Shown here piece after piece: positions 1-8,071 of a stretch of 53,849 nt of DNA. The notes under the pieces were generated by a model that had not been told where the DNA came from, made no database searches, and worked only from the letters and a program-made list of their open reading frames with translations. Source of the stretch: Betaproteobacteria bacterium (GTDB taxonomy: Bacteria; Pseudomonadota; Gammaproteobacteria; Burkholderiales; SG8-41); the NCBI GenBank assembly GCA_028291945.1, contig JAQGNH010000350.1, positions 1-53,849 of the forward strand, read 5' to 3'. The position numbers and the translations under genes are program-made. Positions within the stretch are counted from its first letter, which is position 1, and every line of letters begins with the position of its first letter.

Positions 1-195
1 TTCCCCGATTTTCTCGTTCTTATCATTCGTAACATTGGTGCCTTTGAGCTTGCTTGTCCGATAGCCGCGCGCGACGGCTTTTACGTCGACCACGACGAGT
101 TCGACCGCCTGAGAGAACGCGAATTGCATGGGCATTGCAAGCATCAAACCTGCCGATATCACCACTCCGGCCACGGATTTGTATACGGTCCTCAT
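1..195 (-). CDS. PRC-barrel-like exported protein, N-terminal part only
   Basis: The reading frame starts at an ATG at 195 and runs off the left edge of the window, so only 65 residues are visible. A GGGAGG ribosome-binding site lies just upstream of the ATG. Residues 1-29 form a signal peptide (Arg/Lys near the start, a hydrophobic core, cleavage probably near FAFSQA). The mature part begins VELVVVDVKAVARGYRTSKL and continues with a run ending NDKNEKIGE. That resembles the start of PRC-barrel domains, where an N-E-x-G-x-I/L segment opens the barrel. The role is unknown; such proteins are often periplasmic. The family call is inferred from a short stretch, but the gene itself is well supported by signal peptide and RBS. 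Confidence 0.7.
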   Translation of the reverse strand, partial: MRTVYKSVAGVVISAGLMLAMPMQFAFSQAVELVVVDVKAVARGYRTSKLKGTNVTNDKNEKIGE

Positions 196-860
196 GCGAC
201 CTCCCGCAACGGACATAAGCGCACAGGGAAATCCTGCCCGCATACGAAGATGATGAGGCGATAGGCGAGCAGTTCAAGACGCGAACGTGCGCACTTATGT
301 CGGGTTCTTGCGCGAGGCGGCTAAAGCGCGGTCCGCTGTGCTTGCACGCAAGGCTGCACACGAACGGAATATCCAAGAGATACCCGCTCGCACCGACGAC
401 ATGCGGTGTTGATTACTTCCTCCGAAGCGTAGTGGCGCGACTTTATACTTGCTTCCAGCTCAGCAAATAAACGAGCTTAATTTCTTCCCGCCCGCTAGGG
501 CACATCGATCATCCGCGCTCTTCCATCTGTTATAAAAAGTATGCATCCGTTGCATCACTGCAGCTGCATTGTGTCGCGTCTGCGCGACCGCATCGCTTTG
601 CCACCGCGTCGACAACATTCTCGGTACGGAGTTTTTAATTTTCAATACTTGTCGCGTGTGCACGATCGAAATCACGCCCGCATGGGTCACGTGTAGTCAA
701 CTACGATGCGTCAAGTGGCGAACTTCCTATGTAGAGCACAGCCGCGCTTGTAACCTTGCTCCTCCGACGCGAGCCGCACATCCGAACGTGCTTCGAACAA
801 AGCCCGCCGCCACTGTCTAGCGACATACAACGATCAGCACGACTAGCGAGGACGCAAAGA
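196..860. other. Intergenic stretch, no convincing gene
   Basis: About 665 bases separate the PRC-barrel gene (leftward) from the first REC-Hpt gene (rightward). Short open frames exist on both strands, but none has a plausible RBS, a recognisable protein pattern or a partner in context. The region must hold the promoters of the two divergent flanking genes; I could not point to a clear -35/-10 pair. Confidence 0.5.
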
Positions 861-1682
861 ATGGAAATCATCATCGTAGATGATGAGCCCGTGAGCAGGA
901 CAGCGCTCGAGCAATTGGTGGAGAAACAGCCGGAGTGTAGCGTGCGAAGCTTCACTCAAGCGTCCGCAGCACTTGCCTGGTGCAACCAGAACGATCCCGA
1001 TGTCGTGATCGTCGGTTACGTCATGCCCGAGTTGAACGGCATCGAGTTCATAGAGCACTTCCGCGCGCTTCCGGGTAAACGCGAGACGCCGGTCCTCATG
1101 GTGACAGCCAACGCAGACCTGCAGATTCGCGCGAGAGCGTTGCGCGCCGGCATCAATGACTTTCTGAACAAGCCATACGATTTCAGCGAGTTGCAGGTTC
1201 GGGTAAGTAATATGCTCCTGCTTCGCTCGAGGCAAAACAATCTACCCGATCGCGGCTCGTTTCTGCCTCAGGAAGTCTCGCGCCCACCCGCCTCAGACAA
1301 AGTATCGCGCAAGAACGTCGACACACTGTTGGATCTCGCCATGACGCTGACGCGGCTCGGCGACGACGAGACGCTGCTCGGTCACGTCGCACGGGTGTTT
1401 ACTCGTACGGCCCCCGCGCTGTTGGAATCTATTGGTGCGGCGCTCGCTGGTAATGACATCGAGCGCGCATCCGGCGAAGCCCACTCGTTGAAGGGTGCGG
1501 TCGCAGTATTCGAGGCGCCTGACGTTTTCAATTCGATTGTCGCGGTGGAGACCCACGCGATCAATTACAACGCCGCCGCCGCTTTGGCTGCATTCCGCAA
1601 TGCCCGACCTCTCGTACAACGGCTCGTGGATGAGCTTGCGCCGATCGTCGCGAGCGGGGTTGGCGGCGCGGCGAAAGCCTGA
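861..1682 (+). CDS. REC-Hpt phosphorelay protein, receiver Asp replaced by Gly
   Basis: A 273-residue protein with an N-terminal receiver (residues 1-120) and a C-terminal histidine phosphotransfer (Hpt) domain (about 150-265). The receiver keeps the acidic pair D7/D8, T82 and K104, but the phospho-acceptor position is Gly52 (codon GGT at 1014-1016, in the segment VVIVGYVMPELNG). The Hpt domain keeps its histidine, H208, in the motif AHSLKG. The downstream neighbour is a clear paralogue with the opposite lesions. The ATG at 861 was chosen because the receiver begins there (MEIIIVDDEP) and GAGGA lies upstream; the frame is open further upstream but not receiver-like. Cytoplasmic. The receiver cannot be phosphorylated in the usual way, while the Hpt should still accept phosphate. 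No histidine kinase is nearby. Confidence 0.9.
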   Translation: MEIIIVDDEPVSRTALEQLVEKQPECSVRSFTQASAALAWCNQNDPDVVIVGYVMPELNGIEFIEHFRALPGKRETPVLMVTANADLQIRARALRAGINDFLNKPYDFSELQVRVSNMLLLRSRQNNLPDRGSFLPQEVSRPPASDKVSRKNVDTLLDLAMTLTRLGDDETLLGHVARVFTRTAPALLESIGAALAGNDIERASGEAHSLKGAVAVFEAPDVFNSIVAVETHAINYNAAAALAAFRNARPLVQRLVDELAPIVASGVGGAAKA

Positions 1683-1745
1683 TCAACGCTGCTCGGGCAG
1701 CCGATCGCAATACCAAACTTAACCCAACTGCAGAGTAAACATCGC

Positions 1746-2564
1746 ATGGACATTATCATCGTAGATGACGAGCCGGTGAGCTTGACGATCGCGAAGCAAG
1801 TCGTAATGAAACTGCCCGAGTGCAACACACGCGGGTTCGCTGAGGCCGCGTCAGCGCTCTCCTGGTGTGAAGCGAACGAGCCTGACCTCGTGATCGTCGA
1901 CTATGTGATGCCAGAGATGAATGGAGTCGAGTTCACGCGCAGACTGCGTGCGCTCCCGGGCCGCAAGCATACGCCTGTCGTGATGGTGACGGTCCGAGGC
2001 GAACGCGACGTGCTCACGAGCGCGCTCGAGAATGGCGTGAACGACATTCTGAAGAAGCCTTTTGACTTCATGCAGCTTCAGACCTGCGTCAGCAACATGC
2101 TGGGCCTGCGTGCCATTCACAAACAACTTGAAAACCGCGTGCTGCTGCTCGATGCTCAACTACGTCCCGCGGCGTCGGCGATCGTGGAGCGCAAGAATGG
2201 CCTCGGATTGCTGGATGTTCGCATGACGCGCGCGCGACTCGGGGGAGATGAGAACCTCCTGAGCGAAGTTGCGCACCTGTTCAAGTGCACGGTGCCCCAG
2301 GTAATGAGCTCCATCCGTGCGGCACTCACCGATCGCGATCTCGAACGCGTTATAGCCCAGGTGAGCTCCCTGAAGGGTGCGGTGGCGGCTCTCGAGGCGC
2401 CGGATGTGCTGGACTTCCTCGGTAAAGTCGAAATGCACGCGAAAAGCAACGATATTGCGACGACGGTTGCCGCATTCGCGATGGCACAGACGCTGGTCGA
2501 GCGTTTACTCAGGGAGCTTGGCGCCAGTATGTCCTGTGGTGCCGTCCTGAACGCGCGGGCGTAA
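1746..2564 (+). CDS. REC-Hpt phosphorelay protein, Hpt His replaced by Ser
   Basis: A 272-residue paralogue of the preceding protein, 63 bases downstream and in the same direction. The receiver is complete: D7/D8, phospho-acceptor D52 (VVIVDYVMPEMNG equivalent; codon GAC at 1899-1901), T82 and K104. The C-terminal Hpt domain aligns with that of the neighbour, but the phospho-accepting histidine is Ser207 (codon AGC at 2364-2366, in VSSLKGAV). The pair is therefore a tandem duplication with complementary active-site loss. The likely role, by inference, is a receiver partner that is phosphorylated by a remote kinase and exchanges phosphate with the neighbour's Hpt. Whether the two proteins interact cannot be seen from sequence. 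Confidence 0.9.
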   Translation: MDIIIVDDEPVSLTIAKQVVMKLPECNTRGFAEAASALSWCEANEPDLVIVDYVMPEMNGVEFTRRLRALPGRKHTPVVMVTVRGERDVLTSALENGVNDILKKPFDFMQLQTCVSNMLGLRAIHKQLENRVLLLDAQLRPAASAIVERKNGLGLLDVRMTRARLGGDENLLSEVAHLFKCTVPQVMSSIRAALTDRDLERVIAQVSSLKGAVAALEAPDVLDFLGKVEMHAKSNDIATTVAAFAMAQTLVERLLRELGASMSCGAVLNARA

Positions 2565-2692
2565 AGGGCTTGCAACAGCGAATTTGTGATTGCGGCGCTG
2601 CGCCGCCCTTGCTTTTAAGCCGGACCCAACCATTGCGGTAAAGCAGCTCACGCTGGCATCATGTCGGGCCCAGGATCACAAGGGGAGGCGGT

Positions 2693-3433
2693 ATGCGGCG
2701 GCGCAGGTTCATGACCGCATGCGCAGGGTGCGCCGCGTTCGGTGCAGCGCAGGCGCTCAGGGCTGGCGAGCTACGGTCGAGGTACTATTCACGCACACGA
2801 CTCGTCGACAAGCGCGGGCAGGCCCTGCGCGCCGCGAACATTACGGCTCGCAATAACTACATTTTTCATTATCCTTTCGAAGGCACGCCTTGCTTTCTGA
2901 TCAAGCTTGGTGAGCCGACGGACGAGCGCGTGAGCTTGCGCAGCGGGGATGGAAGCGTTTACCAGTGGCCGGCGGAGTCGGGCCTCAGCGATCTATTGTC
3001 GCGTATTCCGCCATTTGCATGCATCGCATGACCTACCCCGCGCCTCAGATCAGCTTCATCAGCTATCGCGCGCAGTCGACGGCGTCGGCTGTGGCTCGGC
3101 AGCAAACGATTCACTGCTGTTCCGAGCGTGGCGAGTACGATCCGGCAGCGGGTGCGCGCGTTGTGAACGGCCCCGCGCCGCAGCCCCTGCTCGCAATCCT
3201 CCTCGAATACGACTCGACGAGCGACGGCTTATACGCTAAGGGTACGCTGGGCGGAGATATGTACGGTGCATTTTTCGCGAAGTATGAACTGAAGCTCGAA
3301 CTCGATTACGGTAGCGGCCGCGCGACGACACGTCACGGCATCGAGTATAGTCACCGAGCTTTCCAGCTTCTCGAAGCAGCAAGTCCGATGCTCATCGTTC
3401 AGCATCGCCCTCATCACAGGAGCCATGAAGTGA
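2693..3433 (+). pseudogene. Rieske-like Tat-exported protein, two compensating frameshifts
   Basis: A GGGGAGG site precedes the ATG at 2693. The N-terminus has a Tat-like signal (RRRRFM, then a short hydrophobic stretch). The first frame stops at 3031, but the family-like text continues in another frame from about 2970 (GGVGPQRSIVAYSAICMHR, then a later HCCSERGEYDP and GPAPQPLLAILLEY). Near 3310-3320 it returns to the original frame (RRHVTASSIVTELSSFSKQQ, VRC) and ends at a TGA at 3431-3433. A missing base near 2970 and an extra base near 3316 would account for this. The first cluster motif C-x-H is present; the second motif has C-C-S rather than C-x-x-H. The stop overlaps the GTG of sodC. 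Either a decayed gene or two sequence errors. Confidence 0.75.
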
Positions 3434-3945
3434 ACAAAACTCTCAGCATCGCAGCAGCGATTCTATTGCTCTCATCGTGTGCGGCGCCACAGCAGAGCAG
3501 TGGCCCGACGGCGACGTCCACATTGCGGCCGGCAAGTGGCTCACAAGTGCAGGGCCAGGTGACATTTACACAGATCTCACCGAACCGCATCCGCATAGCT
3601 GGCGAAGTTTCAGGACATCAGCCGGGGCCGAAAGGTTTCCACATCCATGACAAAGGCGACTGTAGCGCGCCTGACGCGATGAGCGCCGGCGGACATTTCA
3701 ATCCTTTGAAAGCGAAACATGGTCCCTCGCCGACGGCAGGACACGCCGGCGACATGGGGAACATCATGTTCGACGATAGCGGTAAAGCCGTGATCAGCAT
3801 AATCGTCGAAGGCCTATCTCTCAGCAGGGACACACCGAATGGCATCGTCGGCCGCGCCGTTGTGGTCCATGCGCAGCCCGACGATCTTCAAACCGATCCC
3901 ACAGGCAATGCAGGGGGCCGCGTAGCGTGTGGCGTGATCAGCTAG
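3430..3945 (+). CDS. sodC: Cu/Zn superoxide dismutase, lipoprotein
   Basis: A 171-residue envelope superoxide dismutase that disproportionates superoxide outside the cytoplasm. The GTG at 3430 was chosen because AGGAG (3418-3422) sits 7 bases upstream and a lipoprotein signal follows at once, with lipobox Cys17 (LLSSC). An ATG at 3425 leads to a stop after two codons. Metal ligands are all visible: Cu by H71, H73, H89, H147; Zn by H89, H97, H105, D108. C78 and C167 should form the disulfide and R164 guides superoxide. The start overlaps the stop of the Rieske-like gene by GTGA, suggesting translational coupling. The frame is open far upstream only because it joins the shifted Rieske segment. 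Confidence 0.95.
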   Translation: MNKTLSIAAAILLLSSCAAPQQSSGPTATSTLRPASGSQVQGQVTFTQISPNRIRIAGEVSGHQPGPKGFHIHDKGDCSAPDAMSAGGHFNPLKAKHGPSPTAGHAGDMGNIMFDDSGKAVISIIVEGLSLSRDTPNGIVGRAVVVHAQPDDLQTDPTGNAGGRVACGVIS

Positions 3946-4085
3946 CAGATTCCAGCTGACGACACCTGCCGGAACAATCGACGCTTTCACCGCGGGCGAC
4001 GATCTGAAAGATCGTGACCTTCGTTCGCGTCGCGGTGACACTGTTTTCGGTTACTTTTAGCCGCCGCGCGTCACGGGTCACTTCG

Positions 4086-4481
4086 TCACAAGCTCGGCGT
4101 TGCTCCGCGTGCGTATGTGCGTTCGTACTTCTCCTGGTCTGCGATGCAGCGCAGCGCCGTAGGTTGCGCGTTCAAGCGCGGATAGCCAATCTCCTGCCCG
4201 CACTCGTCGCAGATGCCATAGCTGCCCTCTTCCATGCGGCGAAGTGCGGCATCGATATCGTTCAATTCCTGGACGTCCCTGCCCGCTTCCTGCAGGTCGA
4301 GATCCGTTGCCACGCGCAAGACTGACTCATCGCCGGCGTCGCCGACCGCGCCGATCGCATCCTCATTGCCCTCTGCCGCGGCTTGCTCACGTTTTTCGCG
4401 CACCTCAGCAATCAACACGCGTTGACGATCGAGCAGCTTTTGCCTGAGCTGCTGTATCTGGGCTTCCATGAGGTCTGCCAT
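4086..4481 (-). CDS. DksA/TraR-family zinc-finger protein with incomplete Cys set
   Basis: A 131-residue protein. Residues 5-85 are a coiled-coil hairpin rich in Glu, Gln and Arg, with acidic residues near the tip region. A C-terminal finger follows (GICDECG, then YPRLNAQPTALRC). DksA-type proteins bind in the RNA polymerase secondary channel and adjust initiation at stress and growth-rate promoters. This one has C91, C94 and C112, but the position of the fourth cysteine is Asp115 (CIAD). Zinc binding by four cysteines is thus not possible; three-Cys or Cys-poor DksA relatives are known. It is monocistronic, convergent with sodC, and divergent from the glycine-zipper gene. It is likely an accessory paralogue rather than the housekeeping dksA. 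Confidence 0.88.
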   Translation of the reverse strand: MADLMEAQIQQLRQKLLDRQRVLIAEVREKREQAAAEGNEDAIGAVGDAGDESVLRVATDLDLQEAGRDVQELNDIDAALRRMEEGSYGICDECGQEIGYPRLNAQPTALRCIADQEKYERTYARGATPSL

Positions 4482-4827
4482 TCGTCTTCCCTTTCAAAGA
4501 TGAACTTGTTTGATTGCTGCCTCGCTGCGCGCCGGTCTGCGCGTCGTCCGCCGAGCACGTCAACAAGATACGTGCCTGCTTTCGTGCGTGGTTGCCATAG
4601 GTGCGCCGTGATCCGTTACGTGGGGCTGCCTTTAAACCCGTGAGTACTGCACGGTAGGCGTTTTTAGTCGGCCGACGGTTTACGCTCGGCTGGACTGGCG
4701 ACGTGTAACAGACGTATTTCCGGGCTCACACTTTGTTGCACTTTACTAATCGACATCCTTTGTCGTGGGGCGTTTAATGAATTACGCGGATTCGAATCCG
4801 TTCACGGAGCAACGAAAGGAGACTGCC
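4482..4827. other. Divergent intergenic region, no gene seen
   Basis: The 346 bases between the DksA-like gene (leftward) and the glycine-zipper gene (rightward) hold no supported gene. They must contain both promoters. I see no clear consensus hexamers; an AAAGGAG at 4815-4821 is the RBS of the rightward gene. Confidence 0.45.
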
Positions 4828-5316
4828 ATGTTTCGTAATACTATACACGTGCTTGCCGCAGGTGCCCTGCTCGCGGCGTCACTGCCGGCACTGGCCGATC
4901 ACGGACGCTCAGATGACCGTTGGGAGCGCGGATACCGTAACGAGCGCACGGTCGACAATCGTTATCCCACGCATCAAATCGCCGGACGGTCCGTTTACGT
5001 GCAGCGCCAAGTCGTAGTCGATCGGCCGGTATATGTCGATCGCCCGGTTTATGTGGATCGCCCGGTGTACGTCGAGCGTCCTGCACCCGCGTACTACCCG
5101 CCCGTTTACGAGCCGGCGCCGGTCGCCTACCCCGCGCCGGTAGCGTACCCAGGGCCCGTCGGCTACCCAGCCCGCCGCGAACCCAATGTTCTCGGCGCCG
5201 GCGTGGGCGCAGCTGTCGGGGCGGTGATCGGCAGCCAGCTTGGTCACGGGCACTCGCGGGGCGCGACAGCCGCCGTTGCCGCTGTTATTGGCGGCGTGCT
5301 AGGCAGTCAATTCTAA
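4828..5316 (+). CDS. Glycine-zipper 2TM envelope protein with VYVDRP repeats
   Basis: A 162-residue exported protein. The ATG at 4828 has AAAGGAG six bases upstream and starts a signal peptide (residues 1-24, ending PALADHG). The middle carries five hexapeptide repeats (VYVQRQ, VVVDRP, VYVDRP twice, VYVERP) and then a Pro/Tyr-rich tract with APVAYP units. The C-terminus is a glycine zipper (GAGVGAAVGAVIGSQLG, then AAVAAVIGGVLGSQF), which in related proteins such as RcnB/OsmB-type families makes a hairpin associated with the outer membrane. An intrinsic terminator follows 21 bases after the stop, so the gene is a single unit. The function is not known; an envelope-stress or cell-surface role is an inference. 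Confidence 0.85.
   Translation: MFRNTIHVLAAGALLAASLPALADHGRSDDRWERGYRNERTVDNRYPTHQIAGRSVYVQRQVVVDRPVYVDRPVYVDRPVYVERPAPAYYPPVYEPAPVAYPAPVAYPGPVGYPARREPNVLGAGVGAAVGAVIGSQLGHGHSRGATAAVAAVIGGVLGSQF
4993..5082 (+). repeat. Five 18-bp in-frame repeats encoding VYVDRP-type units
   Basis: Five consecutive 18-base units within the glycine-zipper gene. The first (VYVQRQ) is diverged; units two to five encode VVVDRP, VYVDRP, VYVDRP and VYVERP. The units differ at third codon positions, so the array is not a recent expansion. Confidence 0.85.
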
Positions 5317-5337
5317 AGAGGAAGACTTGCGGTCCCC

Positions 5338-5363
5338 GGGCGGCCTTCGGGCCGCTTTTTTTT
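5338..5363 (+). terminator. Intrinsic terminator after glycine-zipper gene
   Basis: A perfect six-base-pair GC stem (GCGGCC / GGCCGC) closed by a stable TTCG tetraloop, followed by eight T residues at 5356-5363. It starts about 20 bases after the stop codon at 5316. Confidence 0.93.
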
Positions 5364-5842
5364 CGCCTGCACCCGAAGCTGCCGACTCGGGGTACTAGAG
5401 CGCAAGGCCAATCAGACTCCATTGAGCCAAACGACGCGCGGTCAGCGCCCTCTCTTAATTCGCACCAAGGCACGCGGCGACTCGGCAGATCGCGGAGCGC
5501 CATGCCACCCGCTGCATTACATCGACCGAGTTCGATGCGACACGTGACCTCAGTACTGAGTCTGCACGGACTATTGAATCTCTATGCGTGGTGGCAGCGG
5601 TGTCGCTCAAGCGCGCCGCTCAAAAGCGTGCTTCGGCAACGTTTACCGCTTGTCGCCGACGAGCGGTGACCATTGATGCGCGTCCGATGTAGTTTTGCTC
5701 AGCATGATCGCTGCGGTTCGTCATACTCTCGAAGCAACGTAAGCGCATAGAACTTCACGCAAAAATTCTCAGCTGTCGCCGGTTTGCAACACGCGGGTTG
5801 CGTGGCACAATCATTCACGCATTCATAACTACTTTGAAAATA
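5364..5842. other. Intergenic stretch, no gene seen
   Basis: About 480 bases between the terminator and the M23 peptidase. Short open frames occur on both strands but lack an RBS or protein-like character. A TTG at 5798 would extend the peptidase frame by 15 codons, but the resulting N-terminus does not improve the signal peptide. Confidence 0.45.
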
Positions 5843-6796
5843 ATGCGCGGTTTCCTGGGGTGTCTCGCGTTGCTTGGCGTGCTGTTCGGCGCCGTTCCCG
5901 CCTCGGCGGCCGTCACTGATTACCCGTTCCGCCTGATCACAAAGCCCTCGGGGCAGGATCAACAACTGATCGCAGAAAACAACGGCCCGGCGCCGATTAC
6001 CGTCCACGTTACGCTGACGGGCGAAAATTACGCGTCAGACCGTACCTGGCCGATCACCACTGTGGTAGCCCCTTACACCGCGCTGCCACTCGGGCGCGTC
6101 TACGCTGCGGAGAAGACCGCTGGCGGTTATAACTTCCTGTTTCGCTACAGCCACCACTTCGGGCGGATCGATGCTGTCCATAACCCGGACGCGGTTTACC
6201 GACTGCCCTACGAAGAAGGTCAGGCTTACGCTGTGAGCCAGGCGCATGGCGGCAAGCTCACCAGCCACAACAATCGGGAAAATCTATACGCGGTCGACTT
6301 CGCAATGCCGGCGGGTACCGCAGTCGTTGCGGCCCGAGCCGGCGTTGTCATCGACGCGACGCTGCGTCATACAGAAGGTGGATACGACATCAAGTTTCTG
6401 GATAAGGCGAATACGATCGCTATTGCACACGACGACGGCACCGTCGCGGAATACGCGCATCTCTCGCCTGGTCCCGATATTGTAAAACTTGGGCAGCGGG
6501 TAGCCGCAGGCGAGCTGCTAGGCTATTCCGGGAGTACGGGTTACTCCTCCGGACCGCATCTGCACTTCATCGTGTCGCGGCCGATCCTGAACGAAGGCAA
6601 AGTGACGCGTTTGTCGGTCCCGGTCCTTTTTTACGCGAACGATCCGGCGATACGCTTCAGCGCGCAAACCGGTGACATCCTGACCGCAAATTACCGGTCA
6701 CCTGTCATCGCACAGGGTCAGAACACCCGCATGGATGGCACGACTACGGGCACGGGGCTGACCTCGCTGGATCCGCCCGATCAGCCCACGCGTTAG
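5843..6796 (+). CDS. M23 (LytM-type) peptidase, exported
   Basis: A 317-residue protein with a signal peptide (1-22, FGAVPASAA). Residues 23-130 form a beta-rich N-terminal domain with ITVHVTLTGEN-type strands. The LytM/lysostaphin fold spans about 138-250. The zinc and catalytic set is visible: H142, D152 (AVDFAMPAGT), H206 (YAHLSPG) and H239-L-H241 (SGPHLHF). Such enzymes cut peptidoglycan cross-bridges or act as activators of amidases in the periplasm. Because all catalytic residues are kept, this one is probably active. The ATG at 5843 is chosen since the signal peptide begins there. It stands alone, followed by a small rightward frame. Confidence 0.9.
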   Translation: MRGFLGCLALLGVLFGAVPASAAVTDYPFRLITKPSGQDQQLIAENNGPAPITVHVTLTGENYASDRTWPITTVVAPYTALPLGRVYAAEKTAGGYNFLFRYSHHFGRIDAVHNPDAVYRLPYEEGQAYAVSQAHGGKLTSHNNRENLYAVDFAMPAGTAVVAARAGVVIDATLRHTEGGYDIKFLDKANTIAIAHDDGTVAEYAHLSPGPDIVKLGQRVAAGELLGYSGSTGYSSGPHLHFIVSRPILNEGKVTRLSVPVLFYANDPAIRFSAQTGDILTANYRSPVIAQGQNTRMDGTTTGTGLTSLDPPDQPTR

Positions 6797-6860
6797 GCTT
6801 ACTTCAGCGCCGGTTATATTGGCGCTTTCGAGCTGGCCCATTCTTTGCTCGGAATGGGGC

Positions 6861-7067
6861 ATGAAGCGAATCTCGACCAAATATCAGCACCTCTTTAACG
6901 CCGACGGCACAAGGCGCTATGAGTCGTGCACGGGCTATCTGGAAATTGTCTCAGACACGACCGGCGTGTATGTCTGCTGCAACGAGTGCGGTGAAGGTTA
7001 CCGATTTCAGTTCGTCATGCGACGCAGCGACGAGCTCACCAACGGAAGCGACGGCACGCTCTTCTAG
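6861..7067 (+). CDS. Small hypothetical protein with a CCxxC motif
   Basis: A possible 68-residue protein beginning MKRISTKYQHLF. It contains one cysteine cluster (VYVCCNECGEGY), which could be half of a zinc site, and has alternating hydrophobic residues suggesting a beta-sheet. The ATG at 6861 has only a weak G-rich element upstream. It lies 64 bases after the peptidase gene in the same direction. I do not recognise the family. It may be a chance frame, but the protein composition is more natural than that of the overlapping frames. Confidence 0.4.
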   Translation: MKRISTKYQHLFNADGTRRYESCTGYLEIVSDTTGVYVCCNECGEGYRFQFVMRRSDELTNGSDGTLF

Positions 7068-7273
7068 CTGCGTTTCGTCGACGACCTGCATGGCGCAGCC
7101 TGAGACTCCCGATTGGCGGACGTGCCGCAATTCGGCTTGCACCTGCCACAGTGCAGCGCGAAGACACTTATTGCACGCCACTGTGAGACCCAGGCGAGCA
7201 GCGCCATACTCGGTGGACAAGGCTGTCGATGCCACGGCGAATGCACTCGCGACAAGCCCCGAGCGACATGACC

Positions 7274-8071
7274 CTATTCGGCAGCCGAGCGTAGAAAATC
7301 CAATACCAGCCGGTTGAATACCTCAGGGCGCGTCTTCGAAAGAGAGTGCCCTCCGCCTTCCACCATTTCCAATCTCGACCCCGGTATCTTTTGCGCGAGT
7401 GATTGCGCGTAGTAGCTCGGCGTGATGTAGTCATTGTTACTGGCGATAATCAACGTCGACGCTTTTATGCGGCTCAGTCCGGACCTCCGGTCAAACTTGA
7501 GCAGCGCATCGATACGGGCCATTGAAACTTCCACTGGCGGCGCGGAGGACACCGAGCGTTTGCGTTCCTCATCGATTTCCCTGTCGTGCTCGTTCACGTA
7601 GTCCGGCGGATACAGCCACAGCGGATGAAACATCGCGTGTAACTCCGGGCCGCATTGCCGGTACATGAGCCGCCGCGCTTCGAACAACCGCCTGAACCAT
7701 GCATCACAATGGGTCCAGGTGCTAGACATGACGAGCCTGTCGACCCGGCCTGGTTGTTCGATGGCAAGCGTCTGCCCAATCGCGCCGCCTGTCGAGAGTC
7801 CGACGATGTGCGCACGTGCAATCTTGAGTGCATCCATCAGACCGGCAAGTTCGGTCGCCATCTGATCAACGGAGAACTCACGCTGCAGCTTATCGCTCGC
7901 TCCGGTCCCGCGTTGATCGTACGTGATCACTCGAAAACGGCCGCTGAAGAGCGGGATTTGCGGCTCCCAGTAGCGCCCGACACCGCTCAGGCCGCTCACG
8001 AAGATCAAAGGCGCGCCCGTCCCTATCTCTTCATAGTAGATCTCGCCGCCTTCGACGCTAACCTTCGGCAT
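7274..8071 (-). CDS. Alpha/beta hydrolase, RutD/enol-lactonase-like
   Basis: A 265-residue soluble hydrolase. The ATG at 8071 is preceded by GGGAGG; the frame extends upstream but the family begins at MPKVSVEGG. The nucleophile is S93 in GLSTGG; the acid is Asp in SNNDYITP and the base is His in EGGGHSLS. YWEPQI, TYDQRGTGAS and LWLYPPDYV resemble the carbamate/aminoacrylate hydrolase RutD and 3-oxoadipate enol-lactonases. RutD hydrolyses a small reactive intermediate of pyrimidine breakdown, but there are no other rut genes here, so the substrate is open. It is divergent from a Bug binding protein, with 152 bases between the starts. Confidence 0.88.
   Translation of the reverse strand: MPKVSVEGGEIYYEEIGTGAPLIFVSGLSGVGRYWEPQIPLFSGRFRVITYDQRGTGASDKLQREFSVDQMATELAGLMDALKIARAHIVGLSTGGAIGQTLAIEQPGRVDRLVMSSTWTHCDAWFRRLFEARRLMYRQCGPELHAMFHPLWLYPPDYVNEHDREIDEERKRSVSSAPPVEVSMARIDALLKFDRRSGLSRIKASTLIIASNNDYITPSYYAQSLAQKIPGSRLEMVEGGGHSLSKTRPEVFNRLVLDFLRSAAE

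Noticed and set aside
460-820. Short frames on both strands in the first intergenic region
   Set aside because: They overlap each other, have no RBS and contain scattered Cys and Arg without pattern.
2965-3945. A single fused Rieske-superoxide dismutase protein
   Set aside because: The open frame is continuous only because the shifted Rieske segment happens to be in the sodC frame. A GTG with its own RBS and lipoprotein signal marks a separate sodC, and the Rieske C-terminus is found in another frame.
6951-7235. A 94-codon minus-strand frame near the small CCxxC protein
   Set aside because: It has no RBS and no family-like text, and it competes with a somewhat better plus-strand frame.
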